64,000 nucleotides of DNA from Catalinimonas alkaloidigena (lineage in GTDB: Bacteria > Bacteroidota > Bacteroidia > Cytophagales > Flexibacteraceae). Each line of letters begins with the position of its first letter. The first letter of the stretch is position 1. The translations under genes were made by a program, and so were the position numbers. The notes under the pieces were generated by a model, which was not told where the DNA came from, did no database searches, and saw only the letters and a program-made list of their open reading frames with translations. The stretch is taken from positions 372,001 to 436,000 of the forward strand of contig NZ_FNFO01000003.1 in assembly GCF_900100765.1 (NCBI RefSeq), read 5' to 3'. Shown piece by piece: positions 42,649-51,448 of the stretch.

Positions 42649-43959
42649 TTAATTCGTGGTGTTGACCAAACGGCCGGTCAGGCGGAGCAATTCCGTTTCG
42701 GCTTGTTTGGCGGTATACTGCGCTTCGATCAAACGGCGGTTGGTTTCAACGGTCGTGGTTTGCGCCTCACGCAGTTGCAAAGGCGTCGATACACCAATCC
42801 GGTAACGGTCCAGTTCGATGGATACCCGTTCCTGCGAAATAGCATAGTTTTCCTGTTCCAGTTGAATCAGCCGCAGGCTGTTCACGTAGTCGTTGTAGAC
42901 CTGCGCCAGCACCGACTCCAGTCCTATCTGCGTATTTTCGACCTGCGCTTCCCGTATACGCTCCGTTACGCGGGCGTTCTGTTCCCGGCGGTTTTGGTTA
43001 AAGCCATCGAAAATGTTGATGCGGGCCGTAACACCATACGTATACCCGACCTGCCGGTTCTGGAGCAGAAAGCCGGCCTGCGAATTAGAGCGGTTGTACG
43101 AATAACTCCCGTATACATCAACCTGTGGATAGCGCTGTGACTTGACGGCACGCGTGCGCAACAGCGCAATGTCGCGCCGCAAACGTGCCTGCCGCAGCTC
43201 CGTATTGGCCGAGCCCAATTCATCCGTCAGTTCCTGAAATTGTAGCGAATCGCCGAGGGGAATGAGCGTATCGGCCACGGCAAACTCCACGATCGGCGAG
43301 CGGACCAACAGAGCATTCACCTGAATGATCGCTTGCTTGAGCAACTGCTGTTCCTGCATCAGCGCCGAGCGGTCGGTGTTTAAATCGGCTTGCGCCGCTA
43401 AGTACTCGGCGCGGGTACCGGTCCCCACCTCGTAGTTATCCTGTGCCAGTTGCAGACGCTGTTCCGAAATGGTGAGCGTATTTTCGAACGCGCGCACACG
43501 TGCCGTTTGCTGGACGACGTTGTAATAGGCGTCTGTAATGTCGGCCACCAGATTTTCGATGGCAGCCCGTTGGGTAAATTCGCCGACCTTGCGCAATTGC
43601 GTCAGGCTTTCGTAGGCCACAAACATGTTGAACCCGTCGAAAATGCGCCACGTGGCATCAATCGAGCCGTTCAGAACGTCCGTACGTGCATTGTCGAGCG
43701 CGTTGTTGCGCCCGTCCAGAAACACCTGCCGCGTATCGTTCACGCTGAACTGACGGGTTCCGTCGGCGGTAATCACCGGCAGGAAACCCGCATTTCCCAA
43801 CGTCAGTTGGTTGTCGAGACTATCGCGCTGCAGTTGGGCGATGCGGATGGCGTAATTTTTCTCAAGCCCCAGCGAAAGCGCTTCGGTTAATGTAAGAACG
43901 TCCTGTGCGTGGAGGGGGAGCACCAGACACAGTCTTAGAACAAACCACAATTTTTTCAT
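42649..43959 (-). CDS. TolC-family outer-membrane efflux protein
   Basis: About 436 residues; the ATG at 43959 gives a classic MKKLWFVLRLCLVLPLHAQ signal peptide, and an ATG at 43968 overlapping the RND stop (TGATG) is the alternative. The two OEP repeats are visible. Each opens with a LTEALSLGLEKNYAI- or ADLNTDRSALMQEQQLL-type helix, and each closes with long amphipathic helices rich in Q, R and A, with the conserved GVSTPLQLREAQTT near the end. It forms the trimeric outer-membrane duct of the efflux pump encoded directly upstream. Confidence 0.93.
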   Translation of the reverse strand: MKKLWFVLRLCLVLPLHAQDVLTLTEALSLGLEKNYAIRIAQLQRDSLDNQLTLGNAGFLPVITADGTRQFSVNDTRQVFLDGRNNALDNARTDVLNGSIDATWRIFDGFNMFVAYESLTQLRKVGEFTQRAAIENLVADITDAYYNVVQQTARVRAFENTLTISEQRLQLAQDNYEVGTGTRAEYLAAQADLNTDRSALMQEQQLLKQAIIQVNALLVRSPIVEFAVADTLIPLGDSLQFQELTDELGSANTELRQARLRRDIALLRTRAVKSQRYPQVDVYGSYSYNRSNSQAGFLLQNRQVGYTYGVTARINIFDGFNQNRREQNARVTERIREAQVENTQIGLESVLAQVYNDYVNSLRLIQLEQENYAISQERVSIELDRYRIGVSTPLQLREAQTTTVETNRRLIEAQYTAKQAETELLRLTGRLVNTTN

Positions 43960-43967
43960 ACACAACA

Positions 43968-46900
43968 TCACACCGCTTGGGCAGCGCGTACGGAACGAGA
44001 AGTTAGATAGGTATAAATGGCAGGAATGACGTAAAGCGACAACCCCGTGGCAAAAATCATCCCTCCTACGACCGCAATGCCCATCGACACGCGGCTTTCT
44101 GAGCCGGCGCCCAGCGCCAGGGCAATGGGCAAAATGCCCAGGATGGTCGAAAGGCTCGTCATCAGAATCGGGCGGAAACGCGCGGTGGCGGCGTCTTGAA
44201 TGGCCTCGGTGATGCTTCGTCCGGCTTCGCGGCGCTGTTGGGCAAATTCCACGATCAGGATGCCGTTTTTAGTAACCAGCCCAATCAGCATGATGATGCC
44301 GATCTGGCTGAAGATATTCAGCGTCTGGTCGAAATACCAGAGCGACAGCAACGCGCCGACCAGTGCCAGCGGCACGGTAAACATGATGACGAACGGATCG
44401 CGGAAGCTTTCGAACTGTGCCGACAACACCAGGTAGATCAGCACGAGCGCTAGCACAAAGGCAAACGCCAGACTCGACGAGCTTTCCATAAACTCGCGCG
44501 AGTCGCCGTCGAGCGCCGTTGAGAACGATTCCGGCAATACCTCGTCGGCAATTTTATCCATCGCTTCCAACCCGGCCCCCAGGGTTACCCCTTTGGCCAG
44601 TTGCGCCTGTACCGTAGCCGCGGCGTAGCGGTTGAAGCGGTACAACTGCGGTGGGGTACTTTGTTCGGTCAGAGTGACCAAATTGTCCATCTGGACCAGG
44701 TTATCGTTGTTGCTTCGTACGTAGAGCGAACGCAGATCGAGCGGCTCGTTGCGATTTTCGCGTCCCACCTGCCCGATGATCTGGTACTGCTTCCCGTTCA
44801 TCACGTAGTACCCAAAGCGCTGGCCGCTGAGGCCCAGTTGCAAGGTCTGCGCGATGTCGTTCACGTTGACGCCCATCGTACGGGCTTTGTTGCGATCAAT
44901 GTCGATCTGAATTTCCGGCTTGGTAAATTTCAGGTTGATGTCCACGAACGAGAAGTGCGGATCCTGCCGCGCGCGTTCTTCAAACGCAGGCAGAATCTCT
45001 TTCAGATCGTCGATGGTGGGCGCCTGCAACACGAACTGCACCGGGAACGAGTTGCGGCGGTTGCTGCTGATGGTTGGATCTTGCGAGACGTAGGCCCGCG
45101 CGCGGGGCAACTGCGTCAGCTTGGGCGTCAGGTTGTCGACGATCTCCTGCTGCGAAATCTCCCGATCTTCTGCATCTTTCAGGCGTACCCGCAAAAAGCC
45201 GGTATTGGTCGAACTGGACCCACCGAAGCCGGGTGAGGTAATGGAAATGATGGCGTTCAGGCCGTCGCCGACTTCTGTCTCCACCAGGTCGATCAAGGAA
45301 TTGATGTACTGGTCCATGAACTCGAACGTGGCGCCTTCGGGGCCGGTCGCACGGACTGTGAAGCCGTTGCGGTCTTCGAGAGGCGAAAGCTCACGGGGCA
45401 GAATTTTAAAGAACAGGTAAATAAACCCGATCGAAATGCCCATGATAACAAAAGCCATCCAGCGCATCTGCATAAAGCTTTCGAGCGATGCGCGGTAGGC
45501 GTCGGTCAGGCGTTGGAAGAAAGGCTCCGTTTTGCGGTAGAACCACGGCTGTTGCACCCGTTTCTTGAGTAAACGGACGCTCGCCATCGGCGTCAGCGTC
45601 AGGGCAACGAAAGAAGAAATCACCACCGCACCGGCGATCACCAGCCCGAACTCGCGGAAGAGACGCCCCGTAATGCCCTGCAGAAACACCACGGGTAGAA
45701 ATACCGCCACCAGCGCTACAGTGGTAGCAATCACCGCCAGGAAGATCTCTTTGGTCCCCTCCCGACCCGCCGTCACCGGATCGACGCCCTCTTCGATCTT
45801 CGTATAAATATTTTCCAGCACCACAATGGTATCGTCTACCACCAGCCCGATGGCCAGCACGATGCCCAGCAGCGAAAGCACGTTGATCGAAAAGCCCAGC
45901 AGCCACATCAGGAAGAACGTCCCGACGAGCGAGATGGGAATGGTCAGGACCGGAATGAGCGTACTGCGCCAGTCGCGCAAAAACAGGTAGATGATGAACA
46001 CCACCAGCATAAATGCCACGAAAATGGTCTGTTCCACTTCCCGTACCGACTCGCGGATGTAGGTCGTGTTGTCGAATCCGACGCCGGTCTTGATGTCGTC
46101 CGGCAGGTCTTTTTGGATCTGCTCGACCCGCGCGTAGAAAGCATCGGCAATTTCGATCTGGTTAGAACCCGGCTGCGGTACCAGCGACACGCCCACCATC
46201 GGCACGCCGTCGCGCTTCATAATGGTCCGCTCGTTTTCCGGCCCCAGTTCGGCGGTACCAATGTCTTTGAACCGCACCACCCGGTCGCCTTCCTGGCGGA
46301 TGATCAGGTTGTTGAAGGCATCCACGTCGCGCAAACGCCCCATGGTCCGCACACTGAGTTCGGTCGATTGCCCTTCTACGCGCCCCGAGGGCAACTCTAC
46401 GTTTTCGCGCTGCAGGGCCGTCAGGATGTCCAGCGGCGTGAGGCGGTACGCGGCCAGCCGCAGCGGATCGATCCACAGCCGCATGGAATAACGTTTTTCG
46501 CCCCAGATCTGGATTTCACTAACGCCAGGAATGGTCTGTAGCCGTTCTTTGAAGATTTTGTCGGCAATGTCAGAAAGCTCCAGCAACGAACGTTTCGGGC
46601 TGTGCACGTTCAAAAAGATGATGGCACCGGCGTCGGCGTCGGCTTTGCTCACCGTCGGCGGGTCGGCTTCCGGGGGGAGCGAGCGCACGGCACGCGACAC
46701 CCGGTCGCGCACATCGTTGGCCGCTGCTTCCAGGTCCGAATCCAGCGTAAATTCGACGGTGATGGTGCTGCGCCCGTCGCGGCTGGTAGACGTCAGGGAG
46801 CGCACCCCGGCAATCCCGTTGATTTCCTCCTCCAGGGGCTCGGTGATCTGCGTCTCGACGATATCGGCATTGGCGCCGGTGTAGCTGGTGCTGACGGTAA

Positions 46901-47036
46901 CGATGGGCGGGTCAACACTGGGGTACTCGCGGACACCCAGGTAATAGAACCCAATGACGCCGAACAGCATGATGACCAGCGACATCACGACGGCCAGAAC
47001 CGGCCGCTGGATGCTAAGGGAAGATAAATCGGCCAT
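43968..47036 (-). CDS. RND efflux transporter (HAE1/AcrB family)
   Basis: A 1022-residue inner-membrane pump with the full RND layout. TM1 is near residues 10-30 (RPVLAVVMSLVIMLFG). Two large periplasmic loops follow, and helices TM2-6 and 8-12 carry the rest. The proton-relay motif GLVVDDTIVVLENI in TM4 has both aspartates. Later helices include QIGIIMLIGLVTKNGILIVEFAQQ and the closing GMIFATGLSLYVIPAIYTYL. Drugs, dyes or lipids are likely substrates by family. It is in one operon with the adaptor upstream (54-base gap) and TolC-like gene downstream (overlap). Confidence 0.96.
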   Translation of the reverse strand: MADLSSLSIQRPVLAVVMSLVIMLFGVIGFYYLGVREYPSVDPPIVTVSTSYTGANADIVETQITEPLEEEINGIAGVRSLTSTSRDGRSTITVEFTLDSDLEAAANDVRDRVSRAVRSLPPEADPPTVSKADADAGAIIFLNVHSPKRSLLELSDIADKIFKERLQTIPGVSEIQIWGEKRYSMRLWIDPLRLAAYRLTPLDILTALQRENVELPSGRVEGQSTELSVRTMGRLRDVDAFNNLIIRQEGDRVVRFKDIGTAELGPENERTIMKRDGVPMVGVSLVPQPGSNQIEIADAFYARVEQIQKDLPDDIKTGVGFDNTTYIRESVREVEQTIFVAFMLVVFIIYLFLRDWRSTLIPVLTIPISLVGTFFLMWLLGFSINVLSLLGIVLAIGLVVDDTIVVLENIYTKIEEGVDPVTAGREGTKEIFLAVIATTVALVAVFLPVVFLQGITGRLFREFGLVIAGAVVISSFVALTLTPMASVRLLKKRVQQPWFYRKTEPFFQRLTDAYRASLESFMQMRWMAFVIMGISIGFIYLFFKILPRELSPLEDRNGFTVRATGPEGATFEFMDQYINSLIDLVETEVGDGLNAIISITSPGFGGSSSTNTGFLRVRLKDAEDREISQQEIVDNLTPKLTQLPRARAYVSQDPTISSNRRNSFPVQFVLQAPTIDDLKEILPAFEERARQDPHFSFVDINLKFTKPEIQIDIDRNKARTMGVNVNDIAQTLQLGLSGQRFGYYVMNGKQYQIIGQVGRENRNEPLDLRSLYVRSNNDNLVQMDNLVTLTEQSTPPQLYRFNRYAAATVQAQLAKGVTLGAGLEAMDKIADEVLPESFSTALDGDSREFMESSSSLAFAFVLALVLIYLVLSAQFESFRDPFVIMFTVPLALVGALLSLWYFDQTLNIFSQIGIIMLIGLVTKNGILIVEFAQQRREAGRSITEAIQDAATARFRPILMTSLSTILGILPIALALGAGSESRVSMGIAVVGGMIFATGLSLYVIPAIYTYLTSRSVRAAQAV

Positions 47037-47090
47037 GGACGGAAGGTGGTTTTAAAAAATTAAAGTCAGAAAACTGGCGTATCGGTGCAC

Positions 47091-48224
47091 TCAGGCGCCC
47101 TGCCTGATTTCCAGGCTATCCACCACGGAAGTGGGGCGCTCCTGGTCTGAAGAAGTCACGTTCATGAATTGCAACGGCGCTCCCGCGCGCACCTGCAGTA
47201 CCCCCGTGACCACGATCGTATCGCCGGCCGAAATGCCCTGCGTAATCTGAATGTCGCTGGGGGTGCGCAAGCCAACTTCTACGTCCTGCGGTTGCGCTTT
47301 TCCGGCCCGACTCACGTACACGATGTGCCCACTACGGTTGGGAACCACCGCTTCGGTCGGCAGCATGATGGTTTCGCCGATCTCTTCCAGCACCAGTTCG
47401 ATGGTGGCGAAAGCACCGGGCAGCAGCTCTCCTTCGGGATTCGGCGTGCGGGCCCGTACCCGCAAGGTGCGCGTCACCGGATCGATGCTCGGGTCAATGG
47501 CATAGATCACGCCCCGGAACGTGTTGGGTGAGCCTTCCACCTGATAATCGATGGCGTTGCCCACTTTTACCGACTTGCTGTAACGCGCCGGAATGGAAAA
47601 CTCGACTTTGATGGGGTCGTTGTCGACCAACGTGGTGATGGGCGTGGTGGGCGCAATGTAGCTTCCCAGGCTGATCTGCCGCAGCCCGATCACCCCTTCG
47701 AAAGGCGCACGGATGATGGCCTTGCTCACTTGTGCTTTCAGGTTTTCGACTTCGGCCTGCGAGGTTTTCATTTCCGTGGCCGCAATGTCGTATTCTTCCT
47801 GGCTGATGGCCTCGCGGTCCAGCAGCTTTTTATAACGCGACTCGTTGTCTTCGGCCAGTTGCCGGAGGTAGTCCAGCCGCTGCAACTGCGCGCGCAGTTC
47901 GTCGTCGTTGATGCGGAGCAGCGTTTGTCCTTTCTGCACCCGATCGCCCTCCTGGAACAGAATCTCGGTGACCTTGCCCGAAATTTCGCTGCGGACTTCG
48001 ATCTCCTCGTTCGCCAGTACCGTTCCGGTCGCTACAATGCGGTTGTTCAGGGTCGTCAGCTTCGCGACCATGCCCTCTACCGCCACGGCCCCACTGCCGG
48101 GTGCGGTGGCTGGTGTGGCAGTTTCTTCCGGATCGCTAAACAAATTCAGCTTGGGCAGCGCCAGCAAAAAAATGATCACTACAGCGATCACTCCGTAGAG
48201 GATACGCTTGCTCGTCTTATTCAT
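47091..48224 (-). CDS. RND efflux periplasmic adaptor (HlyD/MFP family)
   Basis: A 377-residue membrane-fusion protein with one N-terminal membrane anchor (about 9-27). A lipoyl-like half motif follows (EVRSEISGKVTEILFQEGDRVQKGQTLLRIND), then a coiled-coil hairpin of about 50 residues. The second lipoyl half is IIRAPFEGVIGLRQISLGSYI, and beta-barrel and membrane-proximal domains end in ISAGDTIVVTGVLQVRAGAPL. It links the pump to the TolC-like duct. First gene of the three-gene operon; no local regulator gene is on its strand. Confidence 0.93.
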   Translation of the reverse strand: MNKTSKRILYGVIAVVIIFLLALPKLNLFSDPEETATPATAPGSGAVAVEGMVAKLTTLNNRIVATGTVLANEEIEVRSEISGKVTEILFQEGDRVQKGQTLLRINDDELRAQLQRLDYLRQLAEDNESRYKKLLDREAISQEEYDIAATEMKTSQAEVENLKAQVSKAIIRAPFEGVIGLRQISLGSYIAPTTPITTLVDNDPIKVEFSIPARYSKSVKVGNAIDYQVEGSPNTFRGVIYAIDPSIDPVTRTLRVRARTPNPEGELLPGAFATIELVLEEIGETIMLPTEAVVPNRSGHIVYVSRAGKAQPQDVEVGLRTPSDIQITQGISAGDTIVVTGVLQVRAGAPLQFMNVTSSDQERPTSVVDSLEIRQGA

Positions 48225-48487
48225 GGTGTGTTGTTACATGTGGTAAGAACCATCCGGCTGTACGATTGTTTGGAAGCGCTCAGGAAGAACTCCCGCCCGC
48301 CTACGACAAAGTAACGAAAGAGTAGTGTCATCTTTACACAAAGCACCCACAAAGTTTTCGGGTTTTGCTTCGTGATACGCTCTGCTTTTGCCCAGCACAC
48401 GTAGCAGCGCAGTATGGTCAGCTTAATCCATTTTAAAGGTACGCCCACATTTTGAAGGAATTCTGAAGAAATCGTGATTTTTGCAAG

Positions 48488-49690
48488 ATGACGGAGCAAG
48501 AAAAAGCCAGGTTGTTGTCGGCAGACGTGCAGGCGTTTTTGCAGGCCCACGCCACCGACGATCCGGCCCGCCTGCTCCTCCAGGCACCGCCGCACCCGGA
48601 CTGGCCCATGCGGCTGGTGGTGCAACAGTTACAAGCCCGCCAGAAGGCCCGGCACAAGCTCCCGACTTGGTACGCTACACCCGGCATCCTGTTTCCGGTG
48701 GGCCGCTCGGTCGAACAAGCTTCGTCCGAACGGACCGCGGCGTTTAAGGCCTCGCGGGTATCGGGCGATCTGCTGGTGGACCTGACCGGCGGCTTTGGTG
48801 TGGACAGCTCGTTCTTTGCCCGTTCGTTTGCGCGGGTTGTGTCGGTCGAAGCCGACGGGGAGTTAAGTGCGCTGGCCGCCCACAATGGCGCGGTGTTCGG
48901 TCAGTGCAACATCGCCTGGCATTCCGGCCCTGCCGAAACGTTTCTACCCACCCTGGACGCTGCGCCCGACTGCATTTACCTCGACCCGGACCGCCGCCCC
49001 GACCGCCTACACAGCCGTGTGGTGAGTCTGGAAGACGCCCGCCCCGACGTAGTGAGCTGGCTACCCGCTCTGCTGGAACGCGCCCCCCGCGTGCTGATCA
49101 AAGCCTCGCCGCTGCTCGACCTGCCACGCGCGCTGCTGCAACTCCGTACGGTCACCCAGGCGTGGGTCGTGGCCGTAGCGAACGAATGCAAGGAAGTGTT
49201 GCTGCTGGCCGAACGGCAGGCCACCGAACCCCGCATCCACGCCGTACACCTGACCGGAGAGGCCACCGAAGAAACGTTTACGTTCACCTTTGCCGAAGAG
49301 GCAGCCACCGAAGTGACGCTGGCCGCTCCGCAACGCTACCTCTACGAACCGCACGCGGCCTTGCTGAAAGCCGGAGCTTTTCGAACGGTAGGGCAGCGCT
49401 ACGGCCTCGCCAAGCTCCATCCCAACAGCCATCTCTATACCTCGCAGACACTCGTCCCTGATTTTCCGGGACGCCGGTGGGAAGTCGGGGCCGTCACCAC
49501 GCTGAACAAAAAAGCCCTGCACGCCCATTTCCCCGAGGGCCGTGCGCACGTGCTGACCCGCAACTTCCCGCTTTCGCCGGAACACATCCGGAAGAAGCTG
49601 AAGCTGGGCGAAAGCGATACGCGCTCGCTCATCGCCACGACCAATCCGGCAGGCAAGCCGATCGTCGTGGTGGGCACACCGCTGCGGTAA
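48488..49690 (+). CDS. class I SAM-dependent methyltransferase with THUMP-like domain
   Basis: A 400-residue protein. The N-terminal helical segment is followed by a Rossmann-fold methyltransferase with motif I LVDLTGGFGVDSSFFARS (about 97-114), the acidic end of strand 2 VVSVEADGEL, and the catalytic-region DPDRRPDR. The last 90 residues are the THUMP-like domain seen in this Bacteroidota family (KLHPNSHLYTSQTLVPDFPGR to KKLKLGESDTRSLIATTNPAGKPIVVVG). RNA is the likely substrate. It converges on the M20 dipeptidase gene with 11 bases between stops. Confidence 0.88.
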   Translation: MTEQEKARLLSADVQAFLQAHATDDPARLLLQAPPHPDWPMRLVVQQLQARQKARHKLPTWYATPGILFPVGRSVEQASSERTAAFKASRVSGDLLVDLTGGFGVDSSFFARSFARVVSVEADGELSALAAHNGAVFGQCNIAWHSGPAETFLPTLDAAPDCIYLDPDRRPDRLHSRVVSLEDARPDVVSWLPALLERAPRVLIKASPLLDLPRALLQLRTVTQAWVVAVANECKEVLLLAERQATEPRIHAVHLTGEATEETFTFTFAEEAATEVTLAAPQRYLYEPHAALLKAGAFRTVGQRYGLAKLHPNSHLYTSQTLVPDFPGRRWEVGAVTTLNKKALHAHFPEGRAHVLTRNFPLSPEHIRKKLKLGESDTRSLIATTNPAGKPIVVVGTPLR

Positions 49691-49701
49691 TCGGCCTGAG
49701 G

Positions 49702-51099
49702 CTACCGCTCTGGGTTCATCGCCGCGAAGTGCTGGTAGAAGAGCGCAATCGTCTCGATGCCTTTCAGGTAATTGAACACGTGGAAGTTCTCGTTCGGCGA
49801 GTGGATGGCGTCTGAATCCAGTCCGAAGCCCAGCAACACACTTTTCAGGCCCAGTTCTTTTTCGAACAGCGCCACAATCGGAATGCTGCCGCCTTCGCGC
49901 AACGGAATCGGGGTTTTGCCCCAGGCCTCTTCAAACGCCTTGCTGGCCGCCTGGTAGGCCACCGAATCGGTGGGCGTCACGGCCGGTTCGCCGCCGTGGT
50001 GGGGCGTTACTTTCACCTTGACGCTTTTCGGGGCAATCGACTCGAAATGCCGGGTGAAGAGTTCGGTGATTTTTTGCGAAGACTGGTTGGGCACCAGCCG
50101 CATCGAAATTTTGGCGTGCGCTTCGGAGGGCAGCACGGTTTTGGCCCCCTCGCCGGTGTAGCCGCCCCAGATGCCATTGACGTCCAGCGTCGGACGAATC
50201 GACTTTCGCTCCAGCGTGGTGTAGCCTTTCTCGCCTTTGACGTCGGCCACGTCCAATTCTTTTTTAAACGCCTCTTCGCTGAAGGGCGCGGCATTCATGG
50301 CCTTCCGCTCTTCGTCGCTCACCTCCGCCACGTCGTCGTAGAAACCAGGAATGGTGATGCGCCCGTCGTCGTCCACAAGCGAAGCAATCATGTCGCACAG
50401 CACGTTGATGGGGTTGGCCACCGCCCCCCCGTACATGCCGGAGTGCAGATCGCGGTTGGGGCCGACCACGTCGACCAGCACGTAGCTCATGCCGCGCAAT
50501 CCGGTCGTGATCGACGGGTGCTCGTTCGACAAAATGCCCGTATCCGAAATCAGAATAACGTCGGCGGCCAGCCGCTCGCGGTTGTCGCGCAAAAAGTCGC
50601 CGAGGTGCTCAGAGCCGACTTCCTCTTCCCCTTCGATCATAAACTTGACGTTACACGGCAGCATGTCGGCACGCATCATCAGCTCAAGGGCTTTCACGTG
50701 CATGTAGGCCTGCCCCTTATCGTCGCAGGCGCCGCGAGCGTAGATGCGTCCGTCACGGATTTCCGGCTCGAACGGCGGCGACTTCCACAACTCGTATGGG
50801 TCGGCGGGTTGCACGTCGTAGTGCCCGTACACCAGCACGGTCGGCAGCGCCGGGTCGACGATCTTCTCCCCAAACACAATCGGGTGCCCCTGGGTCGGGC
50901 ACAGTGCCACGTTCTCGGCCCCGGCGGCTTCCAGCTGCTGTTTGATGAATTCGGCGGCCCGTTGTACTTCCGGCTTAAACTTGCTGTCGGCCGACACCGA
51001 CGGAATCCGCAACAGGTCCATCAGTTCGGACAGAAAGCGGTCTTTGTTCGCTTCGACGTAGGCTTTGATCGTAGCGGCTGGTTGCGATGCTTGCGACAT
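49702..51099 (-). CDS. M20-family dipeptidase
   Basis: A 465-residue cytoplasmic zinc peptidase from the ATG at 51099; the frame extends 18 codons upstream without pattern. Metal ligands are in VLVYGHYDVQP (His and Asp), RGACDDKGQ (bridging Asp), IEGEEEVGSEHL (catalytic and ligand Glu), and DAIHSPNENF (last His). A lid domain with GPNRDLHSGMYGGAVANP lies between. The M20 group with this pattern includes carnosinase-like dipeptidases (PepV/CNDP), so dipeptide hydrolysis is expected. It is the first gene left of the SIR2 islet. Confidence 0.92.
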   Translation of the reverse strand: MSQASQPAATIKAYVEANKDRFLSELMDLLRIPSVSADSKFKPEVQRAAEFIKQQLEAAGAENVALCPTQGHPIVFGEKIVDPALPTVLVYGHYDVQPADPYELWKSPPFEPEIRDGRIYARGACDDKGQAYMHVKALELMMRADMLPCNVKFMIEGEEEVGSEHLGDFLRDNRERLAADVILISDTGILSNEHPSITTGLRGMSYVLVDVVGPNRDLHSGMYGGAVANPINVLCDMIASLVDDDGRITIPGFYDDVAEVSDEERKAMNAAPFSEEAFKKELDVADVKGEKGYTTLERKSIRPTLDVNGIWGGYTGEGAKTVLPSEAHAKISMRLVPNQSSQKITELFTRHFESIAPKSVKVKVTPHHGGEPAVTPTDSVAYQAASKAFEEAWGKTPIPLREGGSIPIVALFEKELGLKSVLLGFGLDSDAIHSPNENFHVFNYLKGIETIALFYQHFAAMNPER

Positions 51100-51448
51100 A
51101 AGGAGGGGATTTGGGTTCAGGTTGTCAACGTTCGGCCCGTTCAGGCGGAGCACAAAAGTAGCCAGGATTGCCCGCTTTTGGGGTGAATTTGAAAACGGAA
51201 TTCACCTTCCCGTTCCAATACAGGAGGACGCAGTTCCCCTACCGAATGCCTCTGCTATCACAGGGAAGAAGCCTCCTTTCAGGGTGACACCGCGTGGGCA
51301 GGTCAGTGTCAAAGGTACCTTTTCAGACGTACCACTTTTACGCTGCCGACCTATTGGTAAAAGTGGTACGTCTAGGTAATCGCAAGCTTACCACCGCGCC
51401 AAATAGGGCTTTGTAGGTACGCTGCTGCTAACCTGTGCGAGACTTGTC
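51100..51448. other. intergenic region between the dipeptidase and SIR2 genes
   Basis: About 350 bases with no gene. It holds a 12-base palindrome AAAGGTACCTTT at 51311-51322 and, nearly adjoining, the perfect 17-base inverted repeat at 51325-51373. Composition is mixed, and the switch to AT-rich sequence occurs near 51450. Confidence 0.6.
51325..51373. repeat. perfect 17-base inverted repeat flanking the SIR2 gene
   Basis: AGACGTACCACTTTTAC at 51325-51341 and its exact complement at 51357-51373, separated by 15 bases. Neither strand has a T-tract after it. It lies 76 bases past the SIR2 stop codon, so it may be a transcript-end hairpin or a mark of mobile DNA. Confidence 0.9.

Noticed and set aside
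49996-51186. 396-codon open frame antisense to the M20 dipeptidase
   Set aside because: Shadow frame without motifs; the dipeptidase has all metal ligands.
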